Of a stretch of DNA of 5,034 nt, positions 1 through 5,034 are shown in pieces. The stretch is from Bacteroidetes bacterium UBA6183 (GTDB lineage Bacteria; Bacteroidota; Bacteroidia; UKL13-3). The stretch is taken from contig DITN01000027.1 of the NCBI GenBank assembly GCA_002422865.1, positions 5,075 through 10,108 of the forward strand, read 5' to 3'. The notes under the pieces were generated by a model. The model did not search any database. It had not been told where the DNA came from and saw only the letters and a program-made list of their open reading frames with translations. Positions within the stretch are counted from its first letter, which is position 1, and each line of letters begins with the position of its first letter. Position numbers and translations under genes: made by a program.

Positions 1-740
1 TTTTCACCTTCTTTAGGAGGGCGAATGGTACCACGAACAGTATCACCTGTTTTTAAACCCAACAATTTTATTTGCGATGGCGATACATAAACATCATCCG
101 GAGATGGCTGATAGTTGTAATCGCTCGAACGTAAAAAACCGTAACCATCAAGCATGGTTTCTAAAACACCTTCGCTGCTTACAATACCTTCCAGCTCTTG
201 CAATAAAGCTTGTTGTTGTTGAATGCGCTCGTTGCGTTCGTTACGCTCGTTGTTGCGTTTTTCTTTCCAATTATTATTTCCGTTGTTCGGATTGTTTTGT
301 GGGTTGTTTGAGCCGTTGTTGTTTTCACTTTCGTTACTCACCGGTGTTTCTTCAACACTATTTTGCGGAGCTTGTTGCGTTTCCAAAACCGGTTGAGGTT
401 GTTGTTGTTCCTCTTCTTGTTTGGTTTCTGCAACAGGAGCTGGTGTAAAATCAATATCATCCAGTAAGCTTTCCGATGAAGTATCCATCATTCTTTCTTC
501 ACTTACTATTTTATCATCTCCTTTTTTAGGACGGCCTCTGCGTTTTTTTGGTGCATCATCAGCACCGGGGGTATTTGTATTTTCGTTCATTTTTATTTGT
601 TCAAGCAATTGCTGTTGAGCTGTAATTGCATTAATAAGTTCTTCTTTGCTCATCGCATCAACACCTGATATGTTTAGCGAAAGCGCCACCTCGTGTAGTT
701 CCGAAATTATCATATCGGATAACGTAGTTTTACTGTACAT
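1..740 (-). CDS. rho: Transcription termination factor Rho, N-terminal part (3' end beyond window)
   Basis: Rho is the hexameric RNA-dependent ATPase that loads on nascent RNA and ends transcription. The window holds the first 246 codons. Residues 1-45 (MYSKTTLSDMIISELHEVAL onward, with MSKEELINAI) resemble the helical Rho N-terminal domain. Residues 50-175 are a low-complexity, probably disordered insert: a basic KKRRGRPKK stretch at 65-73, an acidic/Gln part (EEEQQQPQP), an Asn-rich part at 139-157, and NERNERNER followed by four Gln. From about residue 178 the cold-shock-like RNA-binding domain starts, with GVLETMLDGYGFLR, DDVYVSPSQIK and GDTVRGTIRPPKEGE, which are highly characteristic of Rho. 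The ATPase domain lies outside the window. ATG at 740 is chosen because the N-terminal domain starts there and an in-frame TAA lies only four codons upstream (750-752). No Shine-Dalgarno is visible. Identity is near certain; the role of the insert is inference. Confidence 0.96.
   Translation of the reverse strand, partial: MYSKTTLSDMIISELHEVALSLNISGVDAMSKEELINAITAQQQLLEQIKMNENTNTPGADDAPKKRRGRPKKGDDKIVSEERMMDTSSESLLDDIDFTPAPVAETKQEEEQQQPQPVLETQQAPQNSVEETPVSNESENNNGSNNPQNNPNNGNNNWKEKRNNERNERNERIQQQQALLQELEGIVSSEGVLETMLDGYGFLRSSDYNYQPSPDDVYVSPSQIKLLGLKTGDTVRGTIRPPKEGE
210..251 (-). repeat. In-gene tandem repeat encoding NER x3 plus a Gln run
   Basis: Inside rho, three 9-base units (aacgagcgt, aacgaacgc, aacgagcgc) encode Asn-Glu-Arg three times at residues 164-172. 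An Ile codon and four CAA codons (residues 174-177) follow. A second CAA-rich patch lies near 390-402. The NER units differ at third positions, so the repeat is conserved more in protein than in DNA. The CAA tracts are pure and could slip in replication; a change of three bases would keep the frame. Confidence 0.7.
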
Positions 741-857
741 CAAAAAAAATTAAATTAATAAGATCTTGTTTGATTGCTTTGCCTTGCACTGTTTCCTTTA
801 ATTATAACTAAAAGCTTTTTATGGAATGTGTTAGAGCAATGGAAGAATTTCCGACTG

Positions 858-887
858 CAAGGTAAAAATAAAATTGAATAAGCAAAA
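858..887 (-). promoter_or_regulatory. Candidate rho promoter (Bacteroidota-type, imperfect)
   Basis: On the minus strand TTTTG (887-883) is followed after 18 bases by TACCTTGC (864-857). This approximates the Bacteroidota -33 TTTG and -7 TAnnTTTG pair: TA and TTG are present, but the -7 box is one T short. Transcription would start near 850 and give an untranslated leader of about 110 bases before rho. No exact TAnnTTTG was seen anywhere in 741-1017 on this strand, so this is the best of weak candidates. Confidence 0.3.
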
Positions 888-964
888 TATTTTTCTTGTG
901 GCTTGATTTTTAGCCTGCTAGATTAAAGCAGACTTAATCAAATAGACGTACTTATTGTACAAAT

Positions 965-999
965 AAAAAAGCCATGCTGTTTTTACAACATGGCTTTTT
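965..999 (-). terminator. Rho-independent terminator after pdhC (probably works in both directions)
   Basis: GCCATG (971-976) pairs with CATGGC (989-994). After one C/A mismatch the stem continues with TGT (978-980) and ACA (985-987), closing a TTTT loop. Six A (965-970) and five T (995-999) flank the stem. Read on the minus strand, a GC-containing stem is followed by a run of six T, as in a classic intrinsic terminator. It starts 18 bases after the pdhC stop codon. The symmetric A and T flanks would also let it stop transcription on the plus strand. Confidence 0.9.
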
Positions 1000-1017
1000 A
1001 GTTATTTATGGTTGATG

Positions 1018-2244
1018 TTATACCAATAGTTTAACCGGATTTTCTAAAAGTTCTTTTAACGTTTTTAAGAAAGAAGAACCTACTGCACCATCCACTACGC
1101 GGTGGTCGCAGCTTAAGGTAACCTTCATTACATTGGCTACTTTCATTTGTCCGTTTTCTACTATCACGGTTTCTTTAGCTGCACCTACTGCCAAAATACA
1201 AGCATCAGGTGGATTGATGATGGCTGTAAACTCATCAATACCAAACATACCTAAATTAGATATGGTAAAGGTGTTGCCTTCAAATTCGTTTGGTTGTAAT
1301 TTTTTGTTTTTAGCTTTTTCGGCCAGTTCTTTAACCTCAGCACTAATGTGTGATAAACTTTTGCTATCGGCAAATTTTACTACCGGCACAATTAAACCAT
1401 CTTCAATAGCTACTGCCACACCAATGTTAATGTGGTGGTTGTAACGTATTTTATCGCCCAACCAACTTGAGTTTGCCGCAGGATTTTTGCGCAATGCACC
1501 TGCAACAGCCTTAATAATAATATCGTTAACAGATATTTTAACAGGACTAAACTCTAACATTGTTTTTCTGGCTTCAATGGCCTTATCCATGTTAATGCTC
1601 ATGGTTAGGTAGAAGTGAGGAGCGGTATGTTTACTTTCGCTTAACCTGCGTGCAATTACTTTACGCATTTGCGATACAGGTACTTCTTCAAAACTTTCTT
1701 GACCAACTACCGCAGGTAATGTAATATTGGTTTTGCTTGCACCTTTTGCAGCCGGAGTAAATGTTTCAACATCACGTTTAACAATACGGCCACCATCACC
1801 ACTGCCACTAATGCTGTTAATATCAATCCCTTTTTCGTCTGCTATCTTTTTGGCTAAAGGCGATGCTTTAATTCTAGAGTCGGTTGATGTATTTGCAACA
1901 GGAGTTGATGTAACCGGGGTTGCAACTGTTTCTACCTTAACTTCTTCTGTTTTTGCAGGAGCAGCCGGAGCAGATGCACCATTTAATAAAGCTGAAATAT
2001 CATCACCTTTTTGTCCAACAATAGCTATTAATGCATCAACAGGAACACTGCCGCCTGCAGGAATACCAATGTGTAAAAGGGTACCTTTAACGTAATTTTC
2101 TAACTCCATAGTGGCCTTGTCGGTTTCCACCTCAGCCAAAATATCACCCGGTTTAATATCATCGCCCACTTGCTTTAACCATGATACGATAACTCCCTCG
2201 GTCATGGTATCACTCATTTTGGGCATGCGTATTACTTCTGCCAT
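1018..2244 (-). CDS. pdhC: Pyruvate dehydrogenase complex E2, dihydrolipoamide acetyltransferase
   Basis: E2 forms the cytoplasmic core of the pyruvate dehydrogenase complex and moves the acetyl group from its lipoyl arm to CoA, giving acetyl-CoA. The 408 residues show the full domain order. A single lipoyl domain covers 1-77, with the lipoylated lysine as K43 in ETDKATME. An Ala/Pro/Thr-rich hinge lies at 88-123. The peripheral-subunit-binding domain is at 126-160 (SPLAKKIADEKGI, GSGDGGRIVKRDV). After a second linker the catalytic domain runs from 186 to the end, with TFTISNLGMFGID, INPPDACILAVG and the active-site DHRVVDG (His381, Asp385). The NLGMFGI and INPPDACILAVG style fits acetyl- rather than succinyltransferases. 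ATG at 2244 directly begins the lipoyl domain; no Shine-Dalgarno is seen. It is followed by a strong terminator. Genes for E1 and E3 are not in the window, so E2 appears to be encoded apart from them. Only one lipoyl domain is present, whereas many relatives have two or three. Confidence 0.95.
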   Translation of the reverse strand: MAEVIRMPKMSDTMTEGVIVSWLKQVGDDIKPGDILAEVETDKATMELENYVKGTLLHIGIPAGGSVPVDALIAIVGQKGDDISALLNGASAPAAPAKTEEVKVETVATPVTSTPVANTSTDSRIKASPLAKKIADEKGIDINSISGSGDGGRIVKRDVETFTPAAKGASKTNITLPAVVGQESFEEVPVSQMRKVIARRLSESKHTAPHFYLTMSINMDKAIEARKTMLEFSPVKISVNDIIIKAVAGALRKNPAANSSWLGDKIRYNHHINIGVAVAIEDGLIVPVVKFADSKSLSHISAEVKELAEKAKNKKLQPNEFEGNTFTISNLGMFGIDEFTAIINPPDACILAVGAAKETVIVENGQMKVANVMKVTLSCDHRVVDGAVGSSFLKTLKELLENPVKLLV

Positions 2245-2287
2245 ATCTATAATGTGTTTATCTTATTTTGTTAATTCAAAAATCAAG

Positions 2288-2323
2288 CAAAAATAACAAT
2301 ACTATTCATTTAAGCTACTCAAA
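2288..2323 (-). promoter_or_regulatory. Candidate pdhC promoter (TAnnTTTG type)
   Basis: The minus strand has an exact Bacteroidota -7 element, TATTTTTG (2295-2288), about 44 bases before the pdhC ATG, which implies a leader of roughly 35-40 bases. A TTTG that could be the -33 element lies at 2323-2320. The gap between the two is 24 bases, longer than the usual range of about 17-23, so the -33 assignment is weaker than the -7. The element sits within the 80-base gap after the receptor gene, where no terminator hairpin is visible, so read-through from the receptor gene may also supply pdhC. Confidence 0.4.
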
Positions 2324-2324
2324 C

Positions 2325-4133
2325 TTAAAAATCTCTGTAATTCAATTTTATATCAAACCCAACTTTAAACCAGCGACCGGGCATTTGCACAAATCCTGCT
2401 TCTAAGTATTTGGTATTAAAGATGTTTGATGCCTCTGCAAACACATTTAGCTGTTTGTAGCGGAATAATACTTTACTATCAAATAAGGTATAATCGGTCA
2501 TGGCAAGCCTGTTTACGTGCCTAACGGTTACGGTTTGATGAACCAATTTGTGCCATTTTATGCCCACCGTTGCCACGGCTTGGTGTTTAATGTTTGATAA
2601 GGTATAACGACTTTGATAATTTTCGCTTGCACTCGCATCGGCATCAATAAAGGTATAGCCGGCCTGAATTTGGTTAATAGGTCCGTTAAATACTTTGTTG
2701 ATGTTTGTTTCAAAGCCTGATAAGGTTACTTTATTTAAGTTTAATGGTTGCCATTTTTGTGTAGCATCTGTGCGGGCCCAATCAATTAAGTTGTTTGATG
2801 TGCGTTGGAAAAGCGATGCAGAAATGAAAATACTTTTAGCGGTATACTTAGCACCAAATTCGCTCGATAAGGCTTGTTCTGGAGCGAGTAAGGCATTACC
2901 AATATTTGATGGTCCGTTGTAATACAAATCAGTAAACGTTGGTAAACGCATGCCTTTATCAACCGAAGCAAAAATTACCCATTTGGGTTTGATGTTGTAA
3001 TACGCATCAACCCCCGGGAAAAATGCTGACTTATCTGTGGCATATTGATTAAGGTAAACACCAGGAGTAAGTATTAGTTTTTTGTTGAGTAACGAGAAAC
3101 GGTGTTCGATAAACACACCAAAAATATCTCTTTCGCGTTTGCCCAAGTTACTGCTTTTTAACCGTTCAAATCGGCTGTCGAAACCAATACCTGTTTCACC
3201 AATTTTTGATTGGTAAGTGGCATGGATTTCTGCACCAACTACATGCGAAAAATGCCTGTTTTGGAAAACAGCCGGATTACTTCTGATGAAGATGTAGTGA
3301 TCTTGATTGTAACGGTAATAACCTTGTGTTTTTAATTTAAATCGGTTGTGTTTAACCTCGTGTTGTATGCCTGCAAAGCTGGTTTGAATGGTTTCGTATT
3401 CGGTTGGGTTGGCAACGTAAAAACCGCGTGCACCAAAACTTCTATCGGTATGGCCGCCCGTTAAATTTAAGCTCGATTTGTTAAATTTTGCAGTGGCTTG
3501 GTAAAACAACTGACTCACATTAAAGTCGGTATTAGGTAAGTACCCGCTTGATGATGATTTACTAAAAGAAACATGCTGACCCACATTTTTGTAATGCATT
3601 ACAGCACCTGCTTTAAGTCCGTATAGACTGAAGTCGCCACCAAATGCGCCAACATACAACATATTTTTTTCGGGTACTTTGGTAACCATATTAACCGCAC
3701 CGCTTAATGCGTTAATACCATAAATACGTGATGCGCCTGTTTTTATCACTTCAATTTGTTCGATGGCCTCGTTGGTTAGGGGCAAATTAAACATATGGTG
3801 ACCAGTTTGTGGATCGCTTAGTTTCATGCCATTAAGCAACATTAATGTTTGATCAAACGAACCACCACGTATTCCAATATCAGCTTGTACTCCTTCGGGG
3901 CCGCGTTGTCTGATATCAACCCCGCTAACCATAGCCAACCAATTGGCCGGTGTGGTACCGGGTAATAAACTAATTTGTTTGCGTGTAATAACAGCCGATG
4001 GACTTAGTCTGGTTTGAATTCGGTTACTGTTAATGGTTACATCTTTTAATACTAAGGTGTCTGTTTGGGCCGATGCATTGATGCTGTAGGCCGTTAAACA
4101 TGCAACACCCAATAAATTTGTAAACTTTTGCAT
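2325..4133 (-). CDS. BtuB-like TonB-dependent outer-membrane receptor
   Basis: This 602-residue protein is a TonB-dependent outer-membrane transporter: a 22-strand barrel with an N-terminal plug that imports a scarce ligand using TonB-ExbBD energy. Residues 1-22 form a signal peptide (hydrophobic LLGVACLTAYSI, then ASA before Q23). A possible TonB box follows (DTLVLKDVTI, 25-34). The plug covers about 40-152, with GVDIRQRGPEGVQADIGIRG, LMLLNGMKLSDPQTGHH, IEQIEVIKTGASRIYGINAL and GAVNMVTK. The rest is barrel, with the usual RLPTFTDLYY motif, NIFNTKYLEAGF near the end and a C-terminal Phe as expected for outer-membrane insertion. There is no carboxypeptidase-like N-terminal domain, so it is not SusC-like, and no FecA-type signalling domain. 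The plug style and length fit the BtuB/Cir-like group, which suggests cobalamin or another small chelate, but the ligand cannot be read from the sequence. No cobalamin riboswitch box or btuCDF genes are visible nearby. ATG at 4133 directly precedes the signal peptide. Confidence 0.92.
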   Translation of the reverse strand: MQKFTNLLGVACLTAYSINASAQTDTLVLKDVTINSNRIQTRLSPSAVITRKQISLLPGTTPANWLAMVSGVDIRQRGPEGVQADIGIRGGSFDQTLMLLNGMKLSDPQTGHHMFNLPLTNEAIEQIEVIKTGASRIYGINALSGAVNMVTKVPEKNMLYVGAFGGDFSLYGLKAGAVMHYKNVGQHVSFSKSSSSGYLPNTDFNVSQLFYQATAKFNKSSLNLTGGHTDRSFGARGFYVANPTEYETIQTSFAGIQHEVKHNRFKLKTQGYYRYNQDHYIFIRSNPAVFQNRHFSHVVGAEIHATYQSKIGETGIGFDSRFERLKSSNLGKRERDIFGVFIEHRFSLLNKKLILTPGVYLNQYATDKSAFFPGVDAYYNIKPKWVIFASVDKGMRLPTFTDLYYNGPSNIGNALLAPEQALSSEFGAKYTAKSIFISASLFQRTSNNLIDWARTDATQKWQPLNLNKVTLSGFETNINKVFNGPINQIQAGYTFIDADASASENYQSRYTLSNIKHQAVATVGIKWHKLVHQTVTVRHVNRLAMTDYTLFDSKVLFRYKQLNVFAEASNIFNTKYLEAGFVQMPGRWFKVGFDIKLNYRDF

Positions 4134-4270
4134 AGAGTAAATTTGGCGCGAGTATAACGCAACAAACGATTAAACAATCCCTTAATTTGTAAAGATTATG
4201 TATGATATTGGAGTATAGTACCTTGATGCTTGTATTAACAATTGTTATTTGGCTAAATCATTAAGCCCAA

Positions 4271-4300
4271 ATTATTCGTTTGAAATACAAACAGAATAAT
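4271..4300. repeat. Imperfect inverted repeat, 12/13-base arms with a 5-base loop
   Basis: ATTATTCGTTTG (4271-4282) is the reverse complement of CAAACAGAATAAT (4288-4300) apart from one unpaired A in the right arm. The loop is AAATA. No T tract follows on either strand, so it is a poor terminator. It lies about 140 bases upstream of the receptor ATG and could be an operator for a dimeric regulator or a structured leader element. Function unknown. Confidence 0.75.
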
Positions 4301-4307
4301 CGATGTA

Positions 4308-4360
4308 AGAAAATCAAACTTTTGGGCATCAGCTATACTTCACCCAAAAGTTGATTTTCT
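4308..4360 (-). terminator. Long imperfect inverted repeat, possible terminator of the upstream gene
   Basis: The left arm at 4308-4326 (AGAAAATCAAACTTTTGGG) and the right arm at 4343-4360 (CCCAAAAGTTGATTTTCT) are complementary over 18 pairs with one bulged A. The loop has 16 bases. Read on the minus strand, the CTTTTGGG/CCCAAAAG core is followed by a T-rich TTTGATTTTCTT tail. The hairpin starts 37 bases after the stop at 4398, where a terminator would be expected. The long arms and the wide loop are unusual for a simple terminator; a small mobile or REP-like element is an alternative. Confidence 0.5.
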
Positions 4361-4397
4361 AAATCGGGGTTTACTCAACTAATGCAGATAGCTCGGC

Positions 4398-5034
4398 TCA
4401 TTCTTCGCCTTCTACTGCATAAGTTGGGTTTAACATGTGTGCTAAAATTGGTTCACACTTTTCTTTGCAGCAAGGGTAAAATGTTCCATGTTTCCAATTA
4501 ACAGATTTAGGCGATTGTCCCCACCAAAACTCGGCTAAGGCAAGGGGTTTTAATTGGTGTAAAAACGCGTATTGCAATAGTTTGGGTGCTGCACATTCGC
4601 CTGCTCCGGCTGGAGGGTTTTTGTATGATGCTTGTTTAAAAATATCGTTGATATTTTTATGGTCACCATTTTGGTTGATGAATGAATAGCGGTTAAAAAT
4701 TTCGTGTTGCAAATTGATGGAATGTTGCTTGCGATTTTTTTTAAGTTGGTTAATGGCTGCAATGTTTTCAGGTTCATTATCCTCCAGTAATTTTATCTCG
4801 TCAATCAACTCGGTTAGTGCTTGCATACCTGTGTTTAAAAAACTGCCTTGTGTAAGCAAATCGAAAACAGGAGGTACAAATTTAGGGTGATGATTTCCGC
4901 CTGCAAGTTTGCCGGAAAACGCAGATAAATATCCTACTTCATTTTGTGCATTTTGAACCACCAACACACCAAACATTTTTCCTACAATGTTGCTGTTTGA
5001 TTGATTTGATAAACCAAAGTTATGTTCCCAATCT
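4398..5034 (-). CDS. N-terminal region of a long-form RluA-family pseudouridine synthase, without catalytic domain (5' end beyond window)
   Basis: The frame is open to the right edge and gives 211 residues ending in TGA at 4398. The Met at 4976 is internal: in-frame sequence before it (DWEHNFGL, then NIVGK) continues into KMFGVLVV as in the family. Recognisable family segments, from memory, are GKMFGVLVVQN, GYLSAFSGKLAGGNHHPKF, FVPPVFD, a helical, probably coiled-coil stretch (ELIDEIKLL to NLQHEIFNRY), PPAGAGECAAPKLLQYAFLH, LALAEFWWG and HGTFYPCCKEKCEPILAHML. In long-form relatives of roughly 550 residues this part precedes the synthase domain with its catalytic Asp in an RLDxxTSG-type motif. 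Here the protein ends 12 residues after ILAHML and no such motif exists in any frame before the receptor gene. It is therefore either a natural stand-alone domain with the catalytic part encoded elsewhere, or a truncated gene. Family assignment is fairly sure; activity as a pseudouridine synthase is unlikely for this chain alone. Confidence 0.8.
   Translation of the reverse strand, partial: DWEHNFGLSNQSNSNIVGKMFGVLVVQNAQNEVGYLSAFSGKLAGGNHHPKFVPPVFDLLTQGSFLNTGMQALTELIDEIKLLEDNEPENIAAINQLKKNRKQHSINLQHEIFNRYSFINQNGDHKNINDIFKQASYKNPPAGAGECAAPKLLQYAFLHQLKPLALAEFWWGQSPKSVNWKHGTFYPCCKEKCEPILAHMLNPTYAVEGEE

Larger units (their letters stand above)
741..1017 (-). other. Intergenic region between pdhC and rho
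   Basis: This 277-base, AT-rich gap holds the pdhC terminator at its right end (965-999), the tentative rho promoter (858-887) and a run of eight T directly before the rho start. Two short overlapping stem options lie at 915-931 (CTGCT/AGCAG) and 921-939 (GATTAA/TTAATC); both are weak and upstream of the proposed promoter. No open frame with recognisable protein content and no RNA gene is visible. Because rho is autoregulated through its leader in some bacteria, a long leader here would be plausible, but nothing in the sequence proves it. Confidence 0.5.
4134..4397. other. Intergenic region upstream of the receptor gene
   Basis: This 264-base gap separates the pseudouridine-synthase fragment from the receptor gene. 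Its upstream half is dominated by the two inverted repeats described separately. Translating the minus strand past the stop at 4398 shows stops soon afterwards and no catalytic pseudouridine-synthase sequence in any frame. I saw no exact TAnnTTTG element on the minus strand before the receptor gene and no cobalamin-riboswitch box. The receptor promoter therefore remains unassigned. Confidence 0.5.

Noticed and set aside
77..618. Plus-strand open frames at 77-448 and 421-618
   Set aside because: They are antisense to rho, whose minus-strand frame is clearly real. Their composition (runs of Val, Cys and Ser) reflects the reverse complement of Asn/Gln codons.
1133..2296. Plus-strand open frames at 1133-1444, 1727-2095 and 2111-2296
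   Set aside because: They lie antisense within or over the start of pdhC, show no known motifs and have no upstream signals of their own.
2695..2971. Short open frames within the receptor gene at 2695-2922 (plus) and 2786-2971 (minus)
   Set aside because: They are out-of-frame shadows of the receptor gene, whose frame has the expected barrel motifs throughout.
4308..4360. CRISPR repeat or insertion-sequence end
   Set aside because: The palindromic unit occurs once, with no spaced copies, no transposase nearby and no visible target-site duplication.
4134..4397. Cobalamin riboswitch before the BtuB-like gene
   Set aside because: I looked for the conserved B12-box type sequence (GCCACTG) on the minus strand and did not find it. 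The hairpins present are simple inverted repeats.
4550..4777. Alternative minus-strand frame at 4550-4777
   Set aside because: It overlaps the pseudouridine-synthase module, whose frame contains the conserved family motifs; this one has none.
4398..4976. Treating ATG at 4976 as the true start of the pseudouridine-synthase module
   Set aside because: The frame stays open upstream to the window edge, and the preceding residues (DWEHNFGL and NIVGK) fit the family, so the true start is outside the window.

Overview
The window looks like an ordinary chromosomal stretch of a Bacteroidota genome. The DNA is AT-rich and the starts lack Shine-Dalgarno sequences. One upstream region carries a TAnnTTTG-type -7 element. 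The proteins have a Bacteroidota flavour: Rho with a long Asn/Gln-rich insert, a pyruvate dehydrogenase E2 beginning MAEVIRMPKMSDTMTEG, and a BtuB-like TonB-dependent receptor. The E2 sequence reminds me more of Chitinophagales/Sphingobacteriia-like lineages than of Flavobacteriaceae, but that placement is an impression, not a measurement.

All four genes lie on the minus strand, so transcription runs from high to low coordinates. At the right edge (4398-5034) is the 3' part of a gene for the N-terminal half of a long-form RluA-family pseudouridine synthase. It stops just where the catalytic domain would normally begin. A 264-bp gap follows, with two adjacent imperfect inverted repeats (4308-4360 and 4271-4300); the first is a plausible terminator. 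Next comes a complete 602-residue BtuB-like outer-membrane receptor (2325-4133). After an 80-bp gap with a candidate promoter comes a complete 408-residue dihydrolipoamide acetyltransferase, pdhC (1018-2244), closed by a convincing hairpin terminator (965-999). After a 277-bp gap with a possible promoter and long leader, rho begins at 740 and runs off the left edge after 246 codons.

The genes do not form an obvious functional operon. They cover RNA modification, outer-membrane uptake, central carbon metabolism and transcription termination, and are probably separate or loosely coupled transcription units. I found no tRNA, rRNA, CRISPR array, insertion sequence or defence system. The points most worth a second look are the pseudouridine-synthase half-protein without a catalytic domain, the paired bulged hairpins behind it, and the low-complexity segment of Rho with an AT-hook-like core.
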